From: Thauera sp.
GTDB taxonomy: Bacteria > Pseudomonadota > Gammaproteobacteria > Burkholderiales > Rhodocyclaceae
NCBI GenBank assembly: GCA_024235615.1
Contig: JACKMB010000002.1
Span: 534,321 to 598,320, forward strand
DNA: 64,000 nucleotides
Direction of reading: 5' to 3'
The notes beneath the pieces were generated by a model. The model had not been told where the DNA came from, did not search any database, and was given only the letters and a program-made list of their open reading frames with translations. This document shows, piece by piece, positions 17,606 to 24,808 of this stretch (positions are counted from its first letter, which is position 1; every line of letters begins with the position of its first letter). The translations under genes and the position numbers were made by a program.

Positions 17606-18253
17606 ATGGACAAGCGGGTCGACGAGCAAATCGGCGAGCCGGTCGAGCAGCGGGAGCGTGAGCGGACTCGCAGGCGCTGCGCGTCGATGCTCGGCTGGAT
17701 GGCGGCGCTCGCCCTCGTGGCGGCGCCGGCGCTCCCGGGCGTGCAGGCGAGCGAGCGCTTCGCGGGCAAGGGAGAGATCGAGCTCGCCTTTTCGCCGCGG
17801 GACGACACCGAGAAGGTGGTGATCAGCCTCATACGCAGTGCGCGCAAGACCCTGGAGGTGCACGCCTACGCCTTCACCAGCCGCAACATCGCCGACGCGA
17901 TGGTCGCGGCGCAGCGGCGCGGGGTGCGCGTCGAGGTGCTCGCCGACGCGCAGATGAACCGCCGCGAGAAGGGCAACGCCATCCCGCGCCTGCTCGCAGC
18001 CGGCGTGCCGGTAGCCTTCGAGACGCGCTACAACGCGGCGCACAACAAGGTGCTGATCGTAGACGCCGAAGGCCCGCGCTGCGCGGTGCTCACCGGCTCG
18101 TACAACTTCACCTGGTCGGCGGACAACCGCAACGCCGAGAACATCCTCATCGTGCGCGACCACTGCGAGCTCGCGCGTGCCTACCGCTCCAACTGGCTGC
18201 GCCACCGCAAGGAGGCGACCCGGATCACGTCCCTGCCATGGCGCGAGAGATGA
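17606..18253 (+). CDS. Phospholipase D-type nuclease (Nuc-like), exported
   Basis: About 215 residues from the ATG at 17606; a GTG at 17561 overlapping the previous stop would add 15. A hydrophobic signal segment (MLGWMAALALVAAPALPGVQ) follows a charged N-terminal stretch rich in Arg/Glu. The catalytic part holds one PLD motif, H-N-K-V-L-I-V-D (HxKx4D), then GSYNFTWSADNRNAEN. Single-motif enzymes of this type act as dimers and are usually non-specific periplasmic or conjugation-related endonucleases. The signal points to the periplasm. Its stop lies directly against a long REP array. Confidence 0.85.
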   Translation: MDKRVDEQIGEPVEQRERERTRRRCASMLGWMAALALVAAPALPGVQASERFAGKGEIELAFSPRDDTEKVVISLIRSARKTLEVHAYAFTSRNIADAMVAAQRRGVRVEVLADAQMNRREKGNAIPRLLAAGVPVAFETRYNAAHNKVLIVDAEGPRCAVLTGSYNFTWSADNRNAENILIVRDHCELARAYRSNWLRHRKEATRITSLPWRER

Positions 18254-18254
18254 C

Positions 18255-18990
18255 CCTGCAGGCGCGAAGGCGGCGGAGCGGCAAGTGGCCACGTCGCCCT
18301 TGCGCAGGCCCCGTTCGCGGCTGCCGCCGCTCCTACACGAGGCGCGGGCGCGTCGCGACGGTTCATGTAGGAGCGCCGGCAGGCGCGAAGGCGGCGGCGC
18401 GGCAAGCGGCCACGTCGCCATCCCGCAGGCCCCGTTCGCGGCTGCCGGCGCTCCTACACAAGGCGCGGGCGTCGCGACGGTTCATGTAGGAGCGCCGGCA
18501 GGCGCGAAAGCGGCGGAGCGGCAAGTGGCCACGTCGCCATTCCGCAGGCCCCGTTCGCGGCTGCCGCCGCTCCTACACGAGGCGCGGGCGTCGCGACGGT
18601 TCATGTAGGAGCGCCGGCAGGCGCGAAGGCGGCGGAGCGGCATGCGGCCACGTCGCCCTTGCGCAGGCCCCGTTCGCGGCTGCCTGCCGCTCCTACACAA
18701 GGCGCGGGCGTCGCGATGCTTCATGTAGGAGGGCCGGCAGGCGCGAAAGCGGCGGCGCGGCAAGCGGCCACGTCGCCATCCCGCAGGCCCCGTTCGCGGC
18801 TGCCGCCGCTCCTACACGAGGCGCGGGCGCGTCGCGACGGTTCATGTAGGAGCGCCGGCAGGCGCGAAAGCGGCGGAGCGGCATGCGGCCACGTCGCCCT
18901 TGCGCAGGCCCCGTTCGCGGCTGCCGCCGCTCCTACACAAGGCGCGGGCGTCGCGATGCTGCATGTAGGAGCGCCGGCAGGCGTGAAAGC
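18255..18990. repeat. Tandem REP-pair array, about 120-base period, six units
   Basis: Plus-orientation hairpins begin at 18365, 18484, 18603, 18723, 18844 and 18963, spaced 119-121 bases, with a truncated first copy next to the stop codon of the nuclease gene. Each unit pairs one GCGCC-GGCA-GGCGC hairpin with an inverted partner whose stem is mostly GCGGC/GCCGC, read as TTCGCGGCTGCCGCCGCTCC on the plus strand. Units differ by a few substitutions and by small indels in the second hairpin, for example near 18680. Confidence 0.92.
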
Positions 18991-19108
18991 GGTGCCTGAA
19001 TGACCCTTGCCGTGATGGGGTGTGGTAACAGTTTCCGGACTTGATCCAATTCTTGTCGGGCCTGCGTAGAATCGTGTCGCTGTTCACTTCTTCCGGACGT
19101 TTCCGCGC

Positions 19109-20278
19109 ATGTACAACGGTTTGTTCGATCTCCCGTGGTGGGGCTACGTGCTGGTGGCGCTCGCGCTCACCCACGTCACCATCGTCTCCGTCACCGTCTT
19201 CCTGCATCGCCACCAAGCGCACCGCGCGCTCGAGCTGCATGCGCTGCCGAGCCATTTCTTCCGCTTCTGGCTGTGGCTGACCACCGGCATGGTGACGAAG
19301 GAGTGGGCGGCGATCCACCGCAAGCACCACGCCAAATGCGAGACCGCGGAGGATCCGCACAGCCCGCAGACGCGCGGCCTGCGCAAGGTGTTGTGGGAGG
19401 GGGCGGAACTCTACCGCGCCGAGGCGAAGAACGCCGAGACCCTGCAGCGCTTCGGTCACGGTACGCCCGACGACTGGCTCGAGCGCAATGTGTATCGCCA
19501 CTCCGTCGTCGGCGTCGCCATCATGCTGGTGATCGACCTCGTCGCCTTCGGTCCGCTCGGCCTCACGATCTGGGCGGTGCAGATGGCCTGGATTCCGTTC
19601 TGGGCGGCGGGGGTGGTCAATGGCGTGGGGCACTTCTGGGGCTACCGCAACTACGACTGCGACGACGCCTCGCGCAACCTGCTGCCCTGGGGCCTCCTGA
19701 TCGGCGGCGAGGAGCTGCACAACAACCACCACAGCTTCGCCACCTCGGCCAAGCTGTCGGCAAAGTGGTACGAGTTCGACGTCGGCTGGATGTACATCCG
19801 CATGCTCGAGCTGCTCGGCTTGGCCAAGGTGAAGAAGACGATCCCGCGGCCCCGATTCGGCGAGGCCAAGCCGGTACCCGACCTCGATACCTTGCAGGCG
19901 ATCGTGACCCACCGCTACGACGTGATGACGCGCTACGTGCGATCGTTGCGCGCCGTCTTCGCCGACGAGGCACGGCGGCTGCGCGAGGCGCACGGGCTGG
20001 CGTTGAGCGCGCGCCGCTTGCGGCGCTGGGTGCTGGGAGGCGAGCTGCGTGGGCTGGACGAGGTGCAGCGCAGGCAGCTGGAACAGGCGGTCGAGGCCAG
20101 CCCGGCGCTGCGTACGGTGGCGGCGATGCGTGACGAGCTCGCCGCGCTGTGGTCGCGTTCGAACGCGAGCCGCGAGCAGCTGCTCGCGCAGTTGCAGGAC
20201 TGGGTGGCGCGCGCCGAGCGCAGCGGCATCCGCCAGCTGGAGGAGTTCTCGCTGCGGCTGCGCAGCTACGCTTGTTGA
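19109..20278 (+). CDS. Membrane fatty acid desaturase (delta-9 acyl-lipid/acyl-CoA type)
   Basis: 389 residues. The three histidine boxes that bind the di-iron centre are complete: HRHQAHR at 33-39, HRKHH at 70-74 and HNNHH at 204-208. Hydrophobic segments lie around residues 12-32, 50-62, 133-150 and 155-172. It would introduce a double bond in fatty acyl chains, helping membrane fluidity. From about residue 250 on it has a charged helical tail of some 130 residues (LRREAHGL, LAQLQDWVARAERSG) that the core enzyme does not need. It is preceded by about 110 bases of non-repeat DNA after the REP array, with TAGAAT at 19067-19072 as a possible -10 element. Confidence 0.93.
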   Translation: MYNGLFDLPWWGYVLVALALTHVTIVSVTVFLHRHQAHRALELHALPSHFFRFWLWLTTGMVTKEWAAIHRKHHAKCETAEDPHSPQTRGLRKVLWEGAELYRAEAKNAETLQRFGHGTPDDWLERNVYRHSVVGVAIMLVIDLVAFGPLGLTIWAVQMAWIPFWAAGVVNGVGHFWGYRNYDCDDASRNLLPWGLLIGGEELHNNHHSFATSAKLSAKWYEFDVGWMYIRMLELLGLAKVKKTIPRPRFGEAKPVPDLDTLQAIVTHRYDVMTRYVRSLRAVFADEARRLREAHGLALSARRLRRWVLGGELRGLDEVQRRQLEQAVEASPALRTVAAMRDELAALWSRSNASREQLLAQLQDWVARAERSGIRQLEEFSLRLRSYAC

Positions 20279-20307
20279 GGCGTCAGGCGTCGGGCGTCAG
20301 GCGCGGC

Positions 20308-20751
20308 TCAATCGCGCAGGGCGTCGGCCCAGCAGTTGGGGGTCTCGTAGAGGCGCACGCGCTCGAGCCTGAGGTGGTTGCCGTAGGTGTCGCGATAGGC
20401 CGGATCGAGAATGCGAAAGGCCTCGGCGGCGAGGTTCTCGGCGGTGGGCACGACGTCGAGCACCACGGTCTTGTGGCCGGGGATCGCGGCCAGCATGTCG
20501 AGCACCAGATTGTCGCCCCGGTACGCGAGGAAGGCGTGGTCCCAGGGACCCACGACGTATTCGTTGGCGATGCGCTTGACGTCGGCGAAGTCCATCACCA
20601 TGCCGTTGACCGGCACACCGTCGGCCTTGATGATGTCGCCCGACAGCGTCACCTCCAGCGCGTAGCGGTGGCCGTGCAGATGCCGGCACTGGCTGGCGTG
20701 GTCCGGAATCCGGTGTCCGGCGTCGAATTCGAGGCGGCGGGTGATGCGCAT
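20308..20751 (-). CDS. queD: 6-carboxytetrahydropterin synthase (QueD)-like / PTPS family
   Basis: 147 residues. Zinc ligands are His13 in FDAGHR and His26/His28 in CRHLHGHRY, and Cys22 matches the catalytic Cys of the C-x3-H-x-H motif. Other family marks are VMDFADVKRI, WDHAFLAY, PTAENLAAE and the C-terminal VRLYETPNCWA. QueD makes 6-carboxy-tetrahydropterin from dihydroneopterin triphosphate for queuosine. The exact product in this subgroup is inferred. It is divergent from a radical SAM gene across 87 bases; TATACT at 20780-20785 on the minus strand is a likely -10 element. Confidence 0.88.
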   Translation of the reverse strand: MRITRRLEFDAGHRIPDHASQCRHLHGHRYALEVTLSGDIIKADGVPVNGMVMDFADVKRIANEYVVGPWDHAFLAYRGDNLVLDMLAAIPGHKTVVLDVVPTAENLAAEAFRILDPAYRDTYGNHLRLERVRLYETPNCWADALRD

Positions 20752-20838
20752 GGCGAGTCTCTCTGGAACGGCCCCGGAGTATAGCACCGGGGAGTCCGCG
20801 CCGATCCCGCGTATTTTCCGCAAGTATCTGAACGAACG

Positions 20839-21717
20839 ATGAATTCTTCCCACGAAATGCCGCCCGGCACGGTCGCGACGCTGAAGGTGAGCAACCACGA
20901 TCGCGACCTCGCCGGGCTGACCTACGTCTATCCGGTGCTGTCGCGTCGTGCCGGTGGGGTGTCGATCGGCATCAACCTGAACCCGAACAACGCCTGCAAC
21001 TGGCATTGCGCCTACTGCCAGGTGCCTGGCCTGGTGCGTGGCAAGGCACCGGCGATCGACCTCGCACGACTCGAGGCCGAACTGCGTGGCTTCCTCGCCG
21101 ACCTGATCCACGGCGACTGGATGACGCGCCACGTGCCCGAAGGCGCGCGCGTGATTCGCGACATTGCCTTCTCGGGCAATGGCGAGGCGACCAGCGCCGA
21201 GGTCTTCCCTGAAGCGGTCGCGCTCGTGCTGCGGCTGCGCGACGAGTTCGGCCTGTCGTCGCAGGCCGTGCCCGTGCGCCTGATCACCAACGGCAGCCTG
21301 CTCGCGCAGGGCCACGTGCAGGAAGGCGTGCGCCGGCTGGGCGAGGCGGGCGGCGAGGTGTGGTTCAAGGTGGATGGCGGCAGCGTCGAGGCGATCGAGC
21401 GCATCAACGGCGTTCGGCTCGAACCTGCGGCGGTGGCGCGCAATCTCGCGCGCTGTGCGGAGCTGTGTCCGACCTGGGTGCAGACCTGCATGTTCCGCTG
21501 GGATGGAGCGCTGCCGACGGACACGGACATCGACGCCTGGCTGGCTGTGCTGGAGGCCGCCGGCACCGAGCGCCTGCGCGGTGTGCTGCTCTATGGCGTG
21601 GCGCGGCCGTCGATGCAGGCGGAGGCGCCGCGGATCTCGACGCTGACGGTGGACGAGCTCGAGGCGATCGCCGAGCGCGCCCGAAAAAAAGGGCTGACGG
21701 TACGCGTCAGCCCTTGA
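20839..21717 (+). CDS. Radical SAM protein, COG0731 (TYW1-like) type
   Basis: 292 residues. The 4Fe-4S cluster motif is C-x3-C-x2-C at Cys53, Cys57 and Cys60 (ACNWHCAYCQVPG). A SAM-contact motif FSGNGEATS and VRLITNGSLL follow. The CxYCQ and SGNGE pattern matches the radical SAM family that includes wyosine-synthesis-like proteins, but the bacterial members have no assigned reaction. It is not QueE: the length and the context around the cluster differ. It is divergent from a QueD-like gene, which may hint at a shared pterin or tRNA context. Its last codons overlap the terminator of the convergent HTH gene. Confidence 0.85.
   Translation: MNSSHEMPPGTVATLKVSNHDRDLAGLTYVYPVLSRRAGGVSIGINLNPNNACNWHCAYCQVPGLVRGKAPAIDLARLEAELRGFLADLIHGDWMTRHVPEGARVIRDIAFSGNGEATSAEVFPEAVALVLRLRDEFGLSSQAVPVRLITNGSLLAQGHVQEGVRRLGEAGGEVWFKVDGGSVEAIERINGVRLEPAAVARNLARCAELCPTWVQTCMFRWDGALPTDTDIDAWLAVLEAAGTERLRGVLLYGVARPSMQAEAPRISTLTVDELEAIAERARKKGLTVRVSP
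21684..21713 (-). terminator. Rho-independent terminator of the HTH gene, inside the radical SAM gene end
   Basis: Read on the minus strand: stem GGGCTGACG, loop CGTAC, stem CGTCAGCCC, then seven T. It lies 21 bases after the stop of the HTH gene and within the last codons of the convergent radical SAM gene, so the coding sequence there (KKGLTVRVSP) also has to build a perfect 9-bp stem. Confidence 0.88.
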
Positions 21718-21734
21718 TCGTGCGCGGCATGCGC

Positions 21735-22028
21735 TCAGCGCTCCTTGCGCTTGGCGCGTGCTTCCTTCTTGAGGGTCTTGTAGAGCTCGGGGTTGGTCGT
21801 CTTGAGGTACTCTGCGACCTCGACGTCGTCACGCTTGACCTTGTTGATGTCGATCTGCTCGACGTGGACCAGGCGCAGCAAGGCCTGCACCGGGCGGGGG
21901 ATGTTGCGGCCGCTCTCGTAGCGGGAGCCGCCGCTCTGGGTCACGCCAATCTTGGACCAGAACTGCGACTGGTTCAGGCCGAGCTTGCGACGAATTTCAC
22001 GTACATCCAGCTTTTCGTTTGCTTTCAT
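21735..22028 (-). CDS. Small XRE-like helix-turn-helix DNA-binding regulator
   Basis: 97 residues. The N-terminal half is an HTH of the Cro/C1 or antitoxin type: VREIRRKLGLNQSQFWSKIG and VTQSGGSRYESGR with the recognition helix. The C-terminal part is basic and helical (LKTTNPELYKTLKKEARAK). It is monocistronic, with GAGGAAATCTCC before the ATG, a good promoter and two dyads upstream, and a strong terminator downstream. This suggests an autoregulated free-standing regulator. No toxin-like partner gene is adjacent. Targets are unknown. Confidence 0.88.
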   Translation of the reverse strand: MKANEKLDVREIRRKLGLNQSQFWSKIGVTQSGGSRYESGRNIPRPVQALLRLVHVEQIDINKVKRDDVEVAEYLKTTNPELYKTLKKEARAKRKER

Positions 22029-22091
22029 GGAGATTTCCTCGAGTTTGCATGGCTCCGGGCCATCCCGGATTCGATGCGGACAGGATCCTGC

Positions 22092-22109
22092 CTATGACCT
22101 TGGTCATAG
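22092..22109. promoter_or_regulatory. 18-bp palindrome, candidate operator of the HTH gene
   Basis: CTATGACC-TT-GGTCATAG, with perfect 8-base arms, lies just downstream of the predicted -10 element and about 65 bases before the ATG of the HTH gene. The position fits autorepression. Binding by this protein is inferred, not shown. Confidence 0.6.
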
Positions 22110-22118
22110 AACGCATGC

Positions 22119-22148
22119 AGTATAGGTTAGTATCCGGGCTACATACAA
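22119..22148 (-). promoter_or_regulatory. Sigma-70-type promoter of the HTH gene
   Basis: On the minus strand TTGTAT, 18-base spacer, TATACT. It is followed by the 18-bp palindrome and overlaps a second dyad at its -35 end. The surrounding 150 bases are clearly more A+T-rich than the window. Confidence 0.65.
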
Positions 22149-22168
22149 AATAGATTGTAGCTATTTTG
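22146..22168. promoter_or_regulatory. Second dyad overlapping the -35 of the HTH gene
   Basis: CAAAATAG-N7-CTATTTTG with perfect 8-base arms. It covers the -35 element and the bases just upstream. It differs in sequence from the 18-bp palindrome, so it may bind another protein. From here to the tRNA promoter at 22489 (about 320 bases) I see no gene. Confidence 0.5.
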
Positions 22169-22488
22169 GCGAATTTAGCAGTAAATTCACGTCTTGGAGA
22201 TTTTGTTTCGATCCGGCGAGCAAAACTTCACGCCCTGACCAGCATCGTGAACCTTATTCACTTGGGGTGTTGGATAGGACGATGGCACGGATAGTTCGGA
22301 AGGTGGGCCTTGCCTCGGTGCGAAACCCCGAATGCATCCGTCGCGAAGCCGCGCGATGGATTGCGTGCTCCCGTGCACAGGAGGTTCGCGTGGCCGTCCT
22401 TGCAGCGGTGATCGGCGGTGAGCGCGGGGGCCTGTCGGCGCCCGCCGGCGAGGTGGTGCGCCGCCGCATAGGTGCGTTCGATCAACGT

Positions 22489-22517
22489 TTGACCGGCAGT
22501 CACGAACTCGCTATGAT
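22489..22517 (+). promoter_or_regulatory. Promoter of tRNA-Ser
   Basis: TTGACC, 17-base spacer, TATGAT, followed by a GC-rich discriminator (CGCGCC) of the kind linked to stringent control. The mature tRNA starts 15 bases after the -10 element. Confidence 0.85.
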
Positions 22518-22531
22518 CGCGCCTTCCTGAT

Positions 22532-22625
22532 GGAGACGTGGCCGAGAGGTCGAAGGCACTCCCCTGCTAAGGGAGCATGCGGGCTAAAACTCGCATCGAG
22601 GGTTCGAATCCCTCCGTCTCCGCCA
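22532..22625 (+). tRNA. tRNA-Ser (GCT anticodon)
   Basis: A 94-base class II tRNA. The acceptor stem GGAGACG pairs with CGTCTCC, followed by discriminator G and an encoded CCA. The anticodon arm is CTCCC-CTGCTAA-GGGAG, giving anticodon GCT for AGC/AGU codons. A long variable arm follows, and the T arm contains GGTTCGAATCC. No integrated element is seen at its 3' end. Confidence 0.97.
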
Positions 22626-22634
22626 AGGCACTGA

Positions 22635-22662
22635 AGCCCCTGATGTACAAAGGGGCTTTTTT
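22635..22662 (+). terminator. Rho-independent terminator after tRNA-Ser
   Basis: Arms AGCCCC and GGGGCT with a short loop are followed by a run of T. It begins 9 bases after the CCA end, so the tRNA is a single-gene transcript. Confidence 0.88.
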
Positions 22663-22769
22663 GCGTCCACGCCGCGTCGGCCGTATGCGCGGGAGGGCGC
22701 CCGCTCCCCTTCCCATCCTCGCTGCCGGAGCCGACCCTGTCGACCCCCAAGCCCTCACCCGGTGACCCC

Positions 22770-23087
22770 ATGCGACACGACCTCAAGGTGCCCTTCGCCG
22801 AAAAGGACCAGGCCAAGAAGCTCGGCGCGCGCTGGGATGCCGCGCGCAAGCGCTGGTACATCGATGGCGGCCTCGATCCGGCGGTGTTCGCCCGCTGGCA
22901 GCCGGCGCCGCACGACGCGTCTACTCCGGCAGCGCCGGCCCCGGCCCCGGCGTCCCGGCGAGCCGTGTCGGCAAGCGTCGAGGCCAAGGTGCAGGTCGGC
23001 AGCCGATTCGTGGAGCTGCCGCGGGTGTGCGACTGCCTGCCCTGGGAGGATTGCGACGCCTGCCGCCTGCAGGCCTGGCCGAAATAG
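22770..23087 (+). CDS. DUF5710 domain-containing small protein
   Basis: 105 residues. The first 40 match DUF5710 (LKVPFAEKDQAKKLGARWDA then RKRWYIDGG), a small domain common in DNA-metabolism proteins and plasmid primases. A Pro/Ala-rich linker is followed by a tail with CDCLPWEDCDAC, four closely spaced Cys that could bind metal. The function is unknown. The DEDDh exonuclease gene starts 17 bases downstream, so the two are probably cotranscribed. Confidence 0.82.
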   Translation: MRHDLKVPFAEKDQAKKLGARWDAARKRWYIDGGLDPAVFARWQPAPHDASTPAAPAPAPASRRAVSASVEAKVQVGSRFVELPRVCDCLPWEDCDACRLQAWPK

Positions 23088-23104
23088 ACGGGGAGGGCGC
23101 GAGC

Positions 23105-23716
23105 ATGGAAGCGGTGGCGGTGATCGACTTCGAGACCACGGGGCTGTCGCCCGCGCAGGGCGATCGGGCGACCGAGATCGCCGCGGTCATCGTGCGAGAC
23201 GGGCGGGTGGTGGATCGCTACCAGAGCCTGATGAACGCGGGCGTGCGCATCCCCGCCTACATCGAATCGCTGACCGGGATCTCCAACGCGATGATCCGCA
23301 GCGCGCCGCCTGCCGCGCAGGTGATGCGCGAGGTTGCGGACTTCGTCGGCGGCATCCCCATGGTCGCCCACAACGCCGCGTTCGATTCGAAGTTCTGGGA
23401 TGCGGAGCTCGCCCGCATCGAGCGCACGCGCGCACAGGAATTCGTATGCTCGCTGCTGTTGTCGCGCCGCCTGTTGCCGCTCGCGCCCAGCCACCGGCTC
23501 GGCGCGCTGGTCGAGTACGCCCGGCTGCCGGTTGCCGGCCGCTTCCACCGCGCGCTCGCCGACGCCGAGATGGCGGCCAGCCTGCTGCTGCGGCTCGAAG
23601 ACGAGCTGCGCCAGCGTCACCAGGTGGTGCAGGTCTCGGTTGAGCTGCTGTGTCGCATCCAGCGCGCGTCCAAGGCGCAGCTGCCGAGGTGCCTGGCGGC
23701 GGCGCGCGGTGTCTGA
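23105..23716 (+). CDS. DnaQ-like 3'-5' exonuclease (DEDDh family)
   Basis: 203 residues. ExoI motif VIDFETTG gives Asp8 and Glu10, ExoII is VAHNAAFDSKFWD, and ExoIII-epsilon is HRALADAEMA with the catalytic His and Asp. The fold and length match stand-alone epsilon-like proofreading or RNase T-type exonucleases rather than the polymerase III subunit itself, since no dnaE-binding tail is clear. The substrate is unknown. It lies between DUF5710 and arfB, all in the same direction with short gaps. Confidence 0.88.
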   Translation: MEAVAVIDFETTGLSPAQGDRATEIAAVIVRDGRVVDRYQSLMNAGVRIPAYIESLTGISNAMIRSAPPAAQVMREVADFVGGIPMVAHNAAFDSKFWDAELARIERTRAQEFVCSLLLSRRLLPLAPSHRLGALVEYARLPVAGRFHRALADAEMAASLLLRLEDELRQRHQVVQVSVELLCRIQRASKAQLPRCLAAARGV

Positions 23717-23740
23717 AGGCCGACCGGGAGGGATGGAGCG

Positions 23741-24145
23741 ATGACGCCGAGCTGGACACTCTCCCCCGATGAGGTCGAGATCACCGCGATCCGCGCCCAG
23801 GGCGCCGGGGGCCAGAACGTCAACAAGGTGTCGAACGCGGTGCATCTGCGCTTCGACATCGCCGCCTCCAGCCTGCCCGAGGAGATCCGGGCGAGACTGC
23901 TGCAGCTGCGCGACCAGCGCATCAGCAAGGACGGCGTCGTGATCATCAAGGCGCAGAAGTTCCGCAGCCTGGAGAAGAACCGCGCCGAGGCGCTGCGCCG
24001 GCTGGAGGAGCTGATCGAGCGCGTCGCGGCGCCGCCCAAGGACCGCCGCCCGACGCGGCCGACGCGCGCCTCCGTCACCCGCCGGCTCGAGGGCAAGGCG
24101 CGGCGGGCGTCGGTGAAGGCCGCGCGCGGCCGGGTGAACGACTGA
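23741..24145 (+). CDS. arfB: Alternative ribosome-rescue factor ArfB (YaeJ)
   Basis: 134 residues. The GGQ motif at 23-25 within [19 protein letters not shown] is the peptidyl-tRNA hydrolysis centre of class I release-factor-like proteins. There is no codon-recognition domain, and the C-terminal tail is long and basic ([10 protein letters not shown], then [13 protein letters not shown]) as needed to enter the empty mRNA channel of a stalled ribosome. Length and layout match ArfB. It is the last gene of the DUF5710-exonuclease-arfB group. Confidence 0.95.
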   Translation: MTPSWTLSPDEVEITAIRAQGAGGQNVNKVSNAVHLRFDIAASSLPEEIRARLLQLRDQRISKDGVVIIKAQKFRSLEKNRAEALRRLEELIERVAAPPKDRRPTRPTRASVTRRLEGKARRASVKAARGRVND

Positions 24146-24167
24146 GCGGCGCGCCGCAGAGCCTCGG

Positions 24168-24674
24168 TCAGTTCGCGCTGGGGTTACGGCAGCCGATCAG
24201 GTTCATCGCGAGCATGCTCAGGACTACCTCGTCGCGCTGGTTGAGCACCTCGATCCTCGACCGCACCAGGCCGCGGTCGGGCTTGGAGACCGAACGTCGT
24301 GCCTCGACGATGGTGACCCGCGTGCTCAGCACGTCGTCCGGACGCACCGGCTTGAGCCAGCGCAGCTCGTCGATGCCGGGCGAGGCGAGGCTGGCGTTGT
24401 GGGTGAGGTAATGCTCCGAGTACATCCGCATCATCATCCCGCAGGTCATCCAGCCGCTGGCGATCAGGCCGCCGAAGATGGTGCCCGCGGCCTTTGCGGG
24501 GTCGGTGTGGAAATCCTGCGGGTCATAGCGGCGTGCGAAATCGACGATCTCCTGCTCGGTGACGCGCATCTCGCCGAAGCGATGCACGGCGCCGGGAACG
24601 TAGTCCTCGAAGTAGCGGTCGTCGATCGGGGTGGGAAACCTGCTCGTGAGGGGCGCGGTGTCGGTCGGGTTCAT
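24168..24674 (-). CDS. MaoC-like hot-dog dehydratase
   Basis: 168 residues with a MaoC hot-dog domain: FGEMRVTEQEIVDFARRYDP and DFHTDPAKAAGTIFGGLIAS, where the Asp and His of the hydratase motif lie in PQDFHTDP, then IDELRWLKPVRPDDVLSTRV. It probably hydrates an enoyl-CoA or a related thioester. The pathway is not indicated by neighbours. The start used follows AGGACACC; upstream codons could extend it to 24809 but overlap the promoter of the divergent NAGGN operon. Confidence 0.87.
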   Translation of the reverse strand: MNPTDTAPLTSRFPTPIDDRYFEDYVPGAVHRFGEMRVTEQEIVDFARRYDPQDFHTDPAKAAGTIFGGLIASGWMTCGMMMRMYSEHYLTHNASLASPGIDELRWLKPVRPDDVLSTRVTIVEARRSVSKPDRGLVRSRIEVLNQRDEVVLSMLAMNLIGCRNPSAN

Positions 24675-24750
24675 GGTGTCCTGTTCGTGTGGTGGCTCGG
24701 ATCGATGGTAGCCCGAAGCCGGTCCGGGGCGGGGCATCAGACGTTGGAAT

Positions 24751-24777
24751 ATTTGTACAAAACAAATTTGATAGAAT
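24751..24777 (+). promoter_or_regulatory. AT-rich promoter/operator region of the NAGGN operon
   Basis: An inverted repeat ATTTGT-N5-ACAAAT (24751-24767), containing the palindrome TTTGTACAAA, overlaps a region ending in TAGAAT at 24772-24777, a probable -10 element about 32 bases before the ATG. No clear -35 at the right spacing is visible, which would fit an activated promoter or another sigma factor. Confidence 0.4.
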
Positions 24778-24808
24778 AGGAGGCATTGAAACCGGACCAG
24801 GAAATTCA

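Noticed and set aside
22532-22625. Integration site at the tRNA-Ser gene
   Set aside because: No integrase and no repeated 3' tRNA fragment were seen downstream; a normal terminator and ordinary genes follow.
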